Assembly (NCBI GenBank): GCA_003184365.1
Contig: NKYR01000143.1
Span: 22,612 to 86,611, forward strand
Direction of reading: 5' to 3'
DNA length: 64,000 nucleotides
Source of the DNA: Evernia prunastri
Taxonomy: Eukaryota > Ascomycota > Lecanoromycetes > Lecanorales > Parmeliaceae
In this document: positions 55,423 through 64,000 of the stretch, one piece after another
Numbering within the stretch: position 1 is the stretch's first letter
Layout of the letters: the number at the start of each line of letters is the position of its first letter
Position numbers and translations under genes: made by a program
The notes under the pieces: model-generated
The model's input: only the letters and a program-made list of their open reading frames with translations
What the model was told of the DNA's origin: nothing
Databases searched by the model: none

Positions 55423-57924
55423 TCAGACCGTACGAAGGAAGACTTGACGTAGCATAGGTTCCCCTGGACGTGGAGCGGCGTATGGCGAGCTTCCCCAGTC
55501 AGCGGGCACAGGGGGCCGATTTCGTGTTGGGTAACGATATTTCTTTTTCTTCGCTCGCTTGGGCTGCTTCCTAGCATGAGGTGGTGGCTCACCTGTGAGC
55601 ATTTCGTTGGCTTCCCGCTTTCTTCTTTGCGAGTGCTGACGACGTGGAGCAGAGAGGTGCTCGACAGTCTTTTGAAGGTCCGCTAATTGTCTTTGAATTG
55701 ATGTGAAGTCCACATGACGATACTCCGCAACGCGGATCTCATGAGTGGGTTCACTACCCCCAGCCTTGGTGAACGGCTCATGTTGTGGATTCGCTGACAC
55801 CGGTGTGCGTGTTGGAATTGCTGCGCGTCCTTGATGATGGTCTCGGACAGAGCCTCTAGTTTGGAGCGACTCATCTTCCTCAACCTTGATCTCTCCTTCA
55901 TTATGTGGTGTAACTGGCATTGGGTTCGATAATGATAGGTTAGGGACCGCTGTCAGTTGCTGGTCTTGCGGGGCTCGCGCTGGGGCGGCACGCTCTGTTC
56001 CCCCTATAGGCGAGGAACGATTGGTGTAGCGAAGTCTCCGCTTGTGAGCGTCTCTGGCTGGACACGTTTTCGCCTTAGCTATATGTGGGCCATTGCAATT
56101 GGCACATAGCCTGGTACTGGACGTGCAATCGGACGTAGCATGCTGCAAGGCACACGTCCCGCATCGGTGTGCAGAATGACACCTCCTATCCAAGTGACCG
56201 AAGGCTTGACATCTGCTACACCGGCGAAGCTTCTGATCGACGTACTGACAGTTATAAAGCTTGCCATGAACAAACACGCCAGAATCGAGGATCGCGTCGG
56301 CTAGCTCAGGGGTACGAAATTCAATGATGAGGCTGCTTATCTTTTTGTGTTCCTTGCACCAACGAATATTTCGGATATCATCGACACCGCGAAGAGCGAT
56401 CACGAAAGGAATATTTTCCTCTATGATCTCTTTAATCGCTGTAGCTTTATGTTTCCTTGTCTGCATATTCAAACTATCCACGCCAAATCGAGATGTTTCA
56501 ACAGCGTAAGATTTAACCAGCGTATATATGCTCTTCTCGAATTCTAGGTCCCAGCCTCGTATTCTGCTAAGTCGCTCATTGTCCTCTTTCGACTCCGCGT
56601 GGGCATGCACCTCAATGTTGCCATTATCTAGTAGCGTAGCATTGGTTAGATCTATAGAGTCTGGGACATCGTTCCCCAAAGACCTCATGGTTTCTAGCGA
56701 GCTGGACAATTTGTGTAGTATAACATCAGAACACATGTCGTTGAGAATGGTGACGGCTGCTTGCTGTTCGATTTTGAATGTGATGAGGAAGGACGCGTCT
56801 GGCTCTCGAACCTCATGCACCAGCTCCCGAGAGTGCTGGACTCGTTCATCACTCACCCCTCGTGGCTCACTGTCACGCCGTTGAGCATCACCGCTTGGCT
56901 CATTAACCAAGGTATCTCCTTCCACAAGTTCTGCATCTTCATTATCTTCCTTCACGACCTGATGTTTCACAAGGTCTCCATTCTCCATCGGAGCATCCGT
57001 CACGTGCCACATAGTAGGTTCCTCTGGCTGCTCACTCTCAAAGTCCTGCAGATGCAGGCAGATGCGTTCGCATTGAGCTTCGCTTTCCTGAAACATCTTC
57101 ACTAGATCCTCGCGAGTGTCTTGGTCGTCTATCTCAGTCCCGTTATAGACAGCCTCTTTGTGGAGGTCGGCCTTCTCAAGTCTGGATTGAGAGCCCATGA
57201 GCTCCAAGGAGCTATCACGATCTTCCCTGGCAATGGACACGTCCCTTTTTTTCGCCCGTCCAAATTCATCCCGCTTCTGCTTTGTCCTGCCATTCTTCTT
57301 AAGTCGATTGGTCGCGACGGCTGCATGGGTAGAACCCTGGCTTGTGTCGCGAAAGCAGTCCGATCGGGCAGCTTCCTCGTATGTGTTGCCTTCATTGCTT
57401 GCTGTCGCTGGCAGCACTGCTTCGCTCTCCCGACTAACGGAATCCCTGATCTCACGCAACGGCTCTAGCGGACTGAGCTCCATGAATCTGTTCGCTCCAC
57501 ATTGGTTCCTCATGGTCATCGCGCCAGGATGTAAGTGACCGCCATCGACATTGAGCTTCGCAACAAGATCTTGATAAGACTCTCGGAGATCGTGATATAG
57601 CTGTAAGGGAAATCTATTTCTCGCACGCTCGGCAGCTTCGGCAGTGATGTGTTTGAGTAGGAGTTCCCCAATGAGGTCTATGTCCGCTTCAGTGCTTTCG
57701 TAAGGGTACTCATGATCGGAGAAAGGGTTCTGAATTCCCTTCGAAATATCCTCTCGTAAAGACGATGGGAGTCTGTGATGCTTGGATGTACTGAGCTTCA
57801 CACATGCGTCCAAAGCTTCGAAGTCCTGTTCGAGACTTGTTGCGTGATCCAGGGCATCTTGAGAACAATGCCGGTGAATAATTGGCCAATTGAGTTGGAC
57901 CACCTCCTGGGAATCTTTTGGCAT
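55423..57924 (-). CDS. LINE ORF1 / gag-like zinc-knuckle protein, intact, without ORF2
   Basis: This is one uninterrupted 833-residue frame. Residues 1-380 are acidic and mostly disordered. Residues about 390-565 form an RRM/transposase-22-like region (F-V-I-A-L-R-G-V-D-D-I-R-N-I-R-W-C-K). Three Cys/His knuckles follow at about 568-630: C-S-R-C-Q-A-F-G-H-L-D-R-R-C, then C-G-T-C-A-L-Q-H-A-T-S-D-C, then C-A-N-C-N-G-P-H-I-A-K-A-K-T-C. A basic tail (K-K-K-K-Y-R-Y-P-T-R-N-R) ends the protein. This is the nucleic-acid-binding ORF1 layout of Tad1/I-type LINEs in fungi. No endonuclease or reverse transcriptase lies downstream (toward 54 kb), and the frame shows no RIP damage. It may be a recent partial copy, a non-autonomous element, or a domesticated gene. 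Confidence 0.8.
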   Translation of the reverse strand: MPKDSQEVVQLNWPIIHRHCSQDALDHATSLEQDFEALDACVKLSTSKHHRLPSSLREDISKGIQNPFSDHEYPYESTEADIDLIGELLLKHITAEAAERARNRFPLQLYHDLRESYQDLVAKLNVDGGHLHPGAMTMRNQCGANRFMELSPLEPLREIRDSVSRESEAVLPATASNEGNTYEEAARSDCFRDTSQGSTHAAVATNRLKKNGRTKQKRDEFGRAKKRDVSIAREDRDSSLELMGSQSRLEKADLHKEAVYNGTEIDDQDTREDLVKMFQESEAQCERICLHLQDFESEQPEEPTMWHVTDAPMENGDLVKHQVVKEDNEDAELVEGDTLVNEPSGDAQRRDSEPRGVSDERVQHSRELVHEVREPDASFLITFKIEQQAAVTILNDMCSDVILHKLSSSLETMRSLGNDVPDSIDLTNATLLDNGNIEVHAHAESKEDNERLSRIRGWDLEFEKSIYTLVKSYAVETSRFGVDSLNMQTRKHKATAIKEIIEENIPFVIALRGVDDIRNIRWCKEHKKISSLIIEFRTPELADAILDSGVFVHGKLYNCQYVDQKLRRCSRCQAFGHLDRRCHSAHRCGTCALQHATSDCTSSTRLCANCNGPHIAKAKTCPARDAHKRRLRYTNRSSPIGGTERAAPARAPQDQQLTAVPNLSLSNPMPVTPHNEGEIKVEEDESLQTRGSVRDHHQGRAAIPTRTPVSANPQHEPFTKAGGSEPTHEIRVAEYRHVDFTSIQRQLADLQKTVEHLSAPRRQHSQRRKREANEMLTGEPPPHARKQPKRAKKKKYRYPTRNRPPVPADWGSSPYAAPRPGEPMLRQVFLRTV

Positions 57925-58137
57925 AGCTCCCAGGATTTGTAGCTCAGGCCGGATGGTTGTCCAGGCTGTTATGTCAATGATCAGAGTGTTTACGAGGCGC
58001 TAGTCTCAGCTTGGCCCCACCGGCCCCGAGGTGGGTCTGAGGGGGAAACCCTGCCAAGACCGGTTTTTTTGGTGTATTGACCGATTTACACCCGGAAGCT
58101 TAGACCCGGGTGCCGGAAGAGACCCCGAAGCTACCCC
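57925..58137 (-). promoter_or_regulatory. GC-rich upstream flank of the LINE-ORF1-like gene
   Basis: This about 210 bp unmutated leader is rich in GGCCCC/GGGTC runs and ends sharply at the AT-rich block at 58138. It looks like the 5' UTR/internal promoter region of a LINE, with the junction marking its 5' end. This is inference. Confidence 0.4.
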
Positions 58138-58648
58138 GAAACTATTTTGAAGTAACTTTAATATTCAAAACTTTCAATATATTATCACGCGAGAACCAAA
58201 CCACCAAATGTTATAAAAATTTCAGGAATTATTCTTTTTAAACTATTAAATAATATATGAAAATTCTAGATAGTGTAGGTTCAAGGCAAATAAATTATTG
58301 AAGATCTTTAAAATTTTAGTTAAATTTTTTAATATTGTTATAACTTTTTAGTAGATACTATATCTATAATAAAATCTTATTTTCATATAGAAATATATAT
58401 ATATTATAATAATATATAATAAAAAAGCTATATATAGATAAGTATATTTTTATAATAGCTTAAAAAGTTAATATTAGAGAGAAAATCTAGTGATATAGAA
58501 TTTATAATATCGGCGGTTCGACGACCTCTAAGAATAGTCTTATATATACTCTAAAATATAATGAATCGATTAATATATTGCTTGAGGTTTTAAGGGCAGA
58601 GATTTTTTTTTAGAAGGAGGTTAAAAATCTAGCGCTAAAATTTTTGAC
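58138..58648. mobile_element. AT-rich RIP block
   Basis: About 0.5 kb of TpA-rich, CpA-poor sequence with no frame of note lies between the LINE-ORF1 leader and the LTR-like repeat. It is a remnant of a RIP-mutated element, family unknown. Confidence 0.6.
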
Positions 58649-58818
58649 TGTCAGGGACTGGAGGTGTAGCTGAATGCATTGATTCCGGTATGAACGGAAT
58701 AATAGCTATCAAGGTCTAATGATGGCAGAAGGCGGATATTTGTGGGCAGGGCCAAGCCGCGCTAGGTCCGATTCGGCCAGGTAGAGGAGTCATGGTATTG
58801 TGAGCTGGAACCATGACA
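58649..58818 (+). repeat. LTR-like repeat, left copy
   Basis: This 170 bp repeat begins TGTCAGGGACT and ends CCATGACA. It matches 59652-59820 with about five substitutions and one 1 bp indel (about 96-97% identity). The ends equal those of the reverse complement of the solo LTR at 10058-10276. No target duplication is visible at its flanks (TTGAC / CTACC). Confidence 0.85.
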
Positions 58819-59651
58819 CTACCCCCTCCTCCAAATCGTCATGTCCTCATGACGTGCCTCCTTCATGCCCGAGAATCTGGAGACGCTGCACTGTAATGAC
58901 GTGCCTCTTGCCTGTGCTCTCCAGATCTTTCCATGCTGTAGAATCGAATAAAGAATGGCCATATTGGCCGCTGGAATCGAATGCCTTGAAGCAGGCTCAC
59001 TTGCTGGGGATGGCTGAGATTCCGATAGTGCAACAGGCACGAATCCTCACATTTCCACTGCGTAACAGACGCATTTCCCCAGCTCTTCTCCTTGTCACAT
59101 GACACCGTAATCCATCCATCCATTCCATTCCATTCCATTTCATGCTCTTTGCACCCTACCAAGCCTTCCAAGTCTTCCAAGCCTTCCAAGCCTTTTCCTC
59201 CTTCGGATCCGGTCGCTGAAGATCGCTGAAGATCGCTGAAGGTCGCTGTAGACGTGCAATGTAATCATAATGTGAAGTGTAAAATGTGGTTCGGAGCGGT
59301 GTTGTTCTGAATTTGTCATTTGCCATTGTAGCAGGCTCACTTGCTGGAGAGATGTGGGATTCTAATCGTGTTCTGCATGCGTCACAGGCGCATGTCTCCA
59401 GCTCTTCTCTTTGCCATTGTAGCAGGCTCACTTCCGGAACGACTTGCTCAGTAAAGAGGTCGTATGATAGTCGTATCTTGACTGTAGAGGCGCGCACTCT
59501 GCTGCGGCCAGGTTTCTATTCCGATGGTGTTGTTTCCGTGCCTCGCTGGCCAACACCTGATGTTGTTTCCGTGCCTCGTTGGCCAACATCGTCAGTAGTG
59601 GTCTACTACGACTTAGGGGCGACCAGGTCCCTCGTCGGATAGCTATTATTA

Positions 59652-59820
59652 TGTCAGGGACTGGAGTGTAGCTGAATGCATTGATTCCGGTATGAACGGA
59701 ATAATAGCTATGAAGGTCTAATGATGGCAGAAGGCCGATATTTGTGGGCAGGGCCAAGCCGCGCTAGGCTCGATTCGGCCAGGTAGAGGAGTCATGGTGT
59801 TGTGAGCTGGAACCATGACA
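59652..59820 (+). repeat. LTR-like repeat, right copy
   Basis: This 169 bp copy is the partner of 58649-58818. Immediately upstream, GATAGCTATTATT is the inverse of an internal LTR segment (AATAATAGCTATC), giving a short potential hairpin across the junction. Confidence 0.85.
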
Positions 59821-61879
59821 CTATGCTTAATAATAGATATGCTCACTGTATTCTTCCTTACTAGTCGATTTCTACGAAGTTATTTTAGTTCTATTATTAT
59901 ATTTGCTTAGTCATCTATCTTTTCTAACTAGCTGAGGTATACATTTTCAATAGATTATAAGTTCAATCAGTCATTGATCGGGTATTAGAAGTCTTTCGCT
60001 ACATTGTCAGCTAGTTAGCATTTAACATGATCGATATTAATCTCTTAGACTCTTTAGAAGACGCTTTACAAGAAGAAGAAAGTTCAAAAGAGAGAGAATT
60101 AAGCGATTTATCGAGAATTGATATTAATAGATTTGCAAAAAAAATAAAAGAGCTCGAAAGACTAAATGAGAAACTGCAAAAGACTTGAAGATAGATATTA
60201 AAGAAAATCGACGAGGAAAGAAGATCAATTGCAGAGCAGTTTACTTAGAAGACGTTTAAACTAGAGCAAGGAGAATCGGCAAGAAGATTAGTAAGATTAT
60301 CGACTATAAGATTATTCAAAAGGTCGTTTGAAAGAAATTGAGTATTCGCTGAAAAGAATCGCCTTTCAGCGTTATTAATAATAGAATCTTTTCGTGTTGA
60401 TAAGGTCAAATGAAGGAAAGAAGAGAAAGAAATCGAAGAATACGACTACGAAGTAAACGATAATTTCAATTTGAATGAATTGCTGAGAGTAGATTTGATT
60501 CGAAATCTAAATTCGAGTATTCTAGCAAAATCTCATCACAGATTATTAATGTTGAAAGAATAAAACTATCACACTTGAATATTGAAGTATTAGACGTTTT
60601 TTGAGACAAAAGACATTTGAGATATTGTGTTAAAAGATCTCTTAAGATCTCGATATAGCATAAAAGTCAGACGATAAATTTATATCGATAAATAAATGCG
60701 AGAATTAATTCAAGTAAACGTGAAATAGAATTAAAAGTAGTATATCGTAAAGAAATTAAGGGTTAAGAATATATGAAAATTATTAAAGAGAAAGCATAAT
60801 GCGAGTGATAGAGATCGTCTATCGATTATGTTGTTACGATTTAATAACTATAATAAGTCGTTTGATTAATCAGTGAATTAAGTAATAGTTGACTTAGTTC
60901 AATTGCATGATTAAATTGCGGATCTAGATCTCAGTATAATATTAAGCGATATATCAATAACGATAGCGTTGATATAAGTATATAAAGGCAAGAAATTCGA
61001 TACGCTTAAATATATACTTAATATAAGTGAAAATCTGAGTTTGCAAATAATCGTGAAATATCTTCGCGCAGTGAAATAGAATAAACAGTTCAAAAATATC
61101 GATTTATTAATTCGAGATGAACGCGATCGAGACGATCGTAATAATAGTGAAAAAGATATAAGCAAGATAATATACTATCGATATGATAAAAACGATTACT
61201 ATGCTTAGAATTGTATCGAAAGAAGATTTACGAATAGAGACTTCAATAATAAATTCGAAGAATCGAATATTAAAGAATTTAGAAGGTCAAATAACAGATA
61301 AAGAGATATTAGATTTACAGATAATGAACGAGACAGACGCAGAGAGCGCGTTAATAACGTCGTCGACGATGACGACGATGCAAACAATTCGATCTATGAT
61401 AATAACACATTTAGTGATATTAGCGATATATATCGAAAGAATAAGAAGAATAGCAGTTGAATGACTAGAAAGATATTAAAACATCACATCAAGTCTTCGA
61501 AAGAAGATGTGATTAATGAGACTCTCTCAAAACTTAATGATTAAGCACTAACAGCAAATATGATTAAATTCAATAAAGAATAACTATTAGATTCGAATGC
61601 GACTCGTTATATGATATTAAACAGACGACTATTTATTAAAATTTATCGTTATTGTGAAACGATTTAATTTGATAATAATTATAAACTCTTCGCAAGAGAC
61701 AAAGGCATTATATAAGTTTATATGAAAAATCGTATACAAACTATAAAAGACGTTCTATATGTGTCTGAAATGAGAGAAAATCTACTATCAATTATCGTCT
61801 TGAATAGAAAGGGTTTTAAGATAAGATTTAGCAATATAAATGTTAAAATTATGCAAAAGACTATCGAAATAGTTATAGC
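59821..61879 (+). mobile_element. RIP-degraded Ty1/Copia relic (gag to pre-integrase)
   Basis: This AT-rich, stop-ridden block still has Copia landmarks in order on the plus strand. A gag-like start from about 60027 reads M-I-D-I-N-L-L-D-S-L-E-D-A. A decayed CCHC zinc knuckle at about 61171-61215 reads Y-Y-R-Y-D-K-N-D-Y-Y-A-stop-N-C, with Cys/His codons turned to Tyr. The protease motif lies at 61590-61635 (D-S-N-A-T-R-Y-M, from D-S-G-A-T-x-H). A gag-pre-integrase segment at 61722-61870 reads V-L-Y-V-S-E-M-R-E-N-L-L-S-I. The element is cut at 61880 by the insertion of another LTR element; integrase and RT are not seen. Confidence 0.8.
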
Positions 61880-62075
61880 TGTTACGACCGTACCCTGGTC
61901 CCTACCAGGTCCTTCCAGCACCTTCCTCCTTTGTTAGCCCTGCAGCCCTATGGGGGCCTCCATAGGGCTGAGGCATGGCCTACATATAGCCATGCCACCC
62001 TCCTACATAGCCAGGTAGACTCTGTATCCTTCGTCTACTATACCCATACTGGCTATGCCTATGCTGGTCTTGACA
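61880..62075 (+). repeat. 5' LTR (TG...CA)
   Basis: It begins TGTTACGACCGTACCC. Its 3' boundary is set at TTGACA (62075) because similarity to the RIP-mutated copy at 8029-8220 ends there; the boundary is accurate to perhaps a few bases. The internal palindromic GCCCTATGG...CCATAGGGC (61947-61970) is a small hairpin. Confidence 0.75.
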
Positions 62076-62427
62076 CTATAAAGAGTCTCCTTCGTATACT
62101 TCCCGGCGAAGAGAATTGACGGGCAACACACTCGCGGCTAGCAGAGTATAACGCTACCAAAGATTTACCCCCTTCCGTTCGTTCAGCAGGCGAATGCATT
62201 TCAATAAACAAGCTGTTGGCAGGGGCTTTGTCAAGACACTAAACTTGAGACCGCTACGACAGTGGTCAAGACAGGACTATTGAGACATCGTATCCCTGGG
62301 TCAGCCCACCATACGGGACTGGGCCTTGTCAAGACGCCTTAAATGGATGAGATATAACGCCTTGGGTCAGCCTACCAAACAGGTAACCGGATTCCGAAGA
62401 GCTCGCACCGAGACAGACGACCGCCTC

Positions 62428-62506
62428 GTGACCAGTCAGAGGGATAAAGCAAGTACTGGGATCACTCGTGACCATTCAGAGTATAAAGCACATATTGGGA
62501 TCATTC
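62428..62506 (+). repeat. Imperfect tandem repeat of about 39 bp
   Basis: Two adjacent units start CGTGACCAGTCAGAG and CGTGACCATTCAGAG and continue with ATAAAGCA and TGGGATCA. They lie in the interior of the young LTR element. Confidence 0.75.
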
Positions 62507-63900
62507 GTACGGCTAGCGAATCGAAAGAAGTCGCCACACCACCCAACCACACCCCCAAAACCCCCTCCCACCCTACAGTGAGCCTGCTACAATGGCACGG
62601 GAACAGCCCCGAAAACAACTCCCCCCGCAAGACTGCCATCTCCGCCAATACCCCCCGGACCCCCTGCGGAGTTCTGGCCATTCCAAAGAACACTATTTCA
62701 TTCTATCATGTTCTTCACGGCTCCGCAATCGGGTACCAAACAACTGAGTTGCCGGCATTTCTTTATCGCAAACGGAGAACAAAGCGAATTTCTTTGTCCA
62801 AAGAAAGAATGACAAACAACACATAGTGAGCCTGCTACCAAACGGCGCATTCTTTTCACCCTTCCCACCCTCCCTAGGCACATGGATTTTTTGGCAAGAG
62901 CATGAGACACAGGGACAAGCAACAGTGATACTCTCAGACCGAGCTGCCAGCGGGAGTTGGAGGAGTAATATGCGATTTGGATTTGTTCGATTCTACATGA
63001 AGCAGCTTGGAGAACAGCTTGGAGAATGCCCTGGAGAGCGCCGGCAAGGAATGCATGTCTCCAGCAGCTGTCATATGTCAATACCAGCAGCAGAAGAGAC
63101 GCAATGGCGCGCATCTCTAGGGTCTCCAGGACGACCATGTGAGCAAGGCGACAACGCGGAGTCAAGTGAGACCGCTTCAGGGCCTGAAATCAGCATGCGG
63201 TTCGGCGAAACCTCGGACATGGTGTTTTTGAACGATTTGGGCTCATTCGGATTCTTCAAAAAATGCGCCAAGTCTTCATTTTTCAAAGTCACCAAGTCGA
63301 TTCCTCAGGCCTCTACCATTCAACAACCACCCTACATGACGCCTACCAAGCATGCCGCCCTGATTAGCGCACTCACAAAGAACCCCCGAGGCCATGCTAC
63401 ATTGTCATTGGGCCTCCACCTGTTAGTCAGGACCACCATAGCGATTTCGAGCATGTGGTGTGCCTTGGAGAAGACCACTCAGCCAGCCCGATATGTTGAT
63501 TTAAGGTTCGGCTCGGGAGCAGCCGCCTGATTTTGACGAATCAGAGGCCTTCATTCGGCGATTCCTTCTCCGACCGAAAATTGGCATCAAGTGACCTTAC
63601 CATGACAGATTACCTTTTGGGTCACCATTTCAGCAATCTCTCACCGATTCTCTTCATTGTTGAAGCCCCTGCGCCCTACGACCATAGGCTAGCGACGACA
63701 AGTGGCTGAGAGACCTGGGGATGGATATTGCCGTCGCCGCCGCCACCGGAGAAGAACACTTGTTTTCTTGTTTTCTTGTTTTCTTGTTTTCTTGATTTTC
63801 AGCGAGCATAGCGAGCGTGTTTTTGACATCATGGACGTCACTACGAGGGCCTGCACCTGTCTACAGCGATGGGGGCATCGCTAGCCCGAGGGGGGGGTAG

Positions 63901-64000
63901 TGTTACGACCGTACCCTGGTCCCTACCAGGTCCTTCCAGCACCTTCCTCCTTTGTTAGCCCTGCAGCCCTATGGGGGCCTCCATAGGGCTGAGGCATGGC
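63901..64000 (+). repeat. 3' LTR, truncated by the window end
   Basis: This 100 bp is identical to 61880-61979 and is preceded by a G-rich polypurine-like tract (63889-63900). It continues beyond the window. Confidence 0.9.

Larger units (their letters stand above)
58649..59820 (+). mobile_element. Small non-autonomous LTR-type element (TRIM-like)
   Basis: A pair of 170 bp direct repeats encloses an 833 bp interior without coding capacity. The interior has short tandem arrays: CTTCCAAG units at about 59162-59192, GAAGATCGCT units at 59217-59250, and an approximately 33 bp unit starting GTTGTTTCCGTGCCTCG twice at about 59530-59588. Three copies of GCAGGCTCACTT also occur. No clear primer-binding site, polypurine tract or 5 bp target duplication is seen, so it may instead be two solo LTRs. 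The sequence is not RIP-mutated. Confidence 0.6.
61880..64000 (+). mobile_element. Young pol-less LTR element, 3' end beyond the window
   Basis: The 5' LTR (61880-62075) and the start of the 3' LTR (63901-64000) are identical over the 100 bp visible, so the insertion is recent. It sits inside the RIP-mutated Copia relic and is itself not RIP-mutated. The about 1.8 kb interior encodes no gag or pol domain. It contains a tandem pair of about 39 bp (62428-62506), two copies of GTGAGCCTGCTAC (62579 and 62826), and open frames without recognisable domains (62326-62826, 62826-63530). A G-run, CGAGGGGGGGGTAG, directly before 63901 fits a polypurine tract. It is a non-autonomous element presumably mobilised by a related Copia. 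Confidence 0.85.

Noticed and set aside
62826..63530. 234-codon frame in the young LTR element.
   Set aside because: Not listed as a gene: no domain, no gag or pol similarity, and it contains the dispersed GTGAGCCTGCTAC repeat.
1..64000. CRISPR arrays, rRNA genes and secondary-metabolite core genes.
   Set aside because: None seen: no regularly spaced repeats, no rRNA-like blocks, and no PKS, NRPS or terpene synthase motifs.

Overview
The window is nuclear DNA of a filamentous ascomycete (Pezizomycotina). The evidence is short 47-84 bp GT-AG introns with CTRAY-type branch sites, recognisable fungal single-copy genes (HIS1, UBA4, CYT1, DAHP synthase, TGS1), and AT-rich blocks with the signature of repeat-induced point mutation (RIP): CpA and TpG are scarce, TpA is abundant and CpG is kept. 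The class cannot be fixed from this sequence alone.

Layout. 1-12.3 kb is a transposon graveyard. It holds a RIP-destroyed Gypsy element on the minus strand whose RT, RNase H and integrase motifs are still legible, several LTRs (one a young solo LTR with perfect target duplications), and a hairpin MITE. 12.3-13.2 kb carries a TGS1-type cap methyltransferase. 13.5-18.9 kb is a poorly assembled RecQ-like helicase locus: contigs that overlap by 100-1040 bp are laid end to end, separated by single Ns. 19.2-50.9 kb is the gene-bearing core: HIS1, a lysine-rich coiled-coil protein, two long disordered proteins, an archaemetzincin, a BIR-BIR-C2H2 protein, an AT-hook protein, UBA4, a probable SLX9, cytochrome c1, DAHP synthase, an MFS transporter with a very long N-terminal tail, a hexapeptide acetyltransferase and a fungal protein of unknown function. 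A small RIP block (31.5-32.3 kb) and a 1.4 kb polypyrimidine/polypurine tract (43-44.4 kb) interrupt it. 50.9-55.4 kb is gene-poor. 55.4-57.9 kb is an intact 833-residue LINE-ORF1/gag-like zinc-knuckle protein with no reverse transcriptase beside it. 58.1-64 kb is nested transposons: an LTR-like repeat pair, a RIP-ruined Copia element, and a young pol-less LTR element inserted in it.

The housekeeping genes span histidine and aromatic amino-acid synthesis, respiration, tRNA thiolation/urmylation and ribosome biogenesis. They show no sign of a pathway cluster; two close head-to-head pairs (UBA4/SLX9 and CYT1/DAHP synthase) share intergenic promoters. I found no secondary-metabolite cluster, CRISPR array, rRNA or convincing tRNA. 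The most unusual items are the BIR-BIR-C2H2 architecture, the orphan LINE-ORF1-like gene, the tail and GC-AG intron of the MFS transporter, and the two non-autonomous LTR-type elements. No clearly new multi-gene system is evident.
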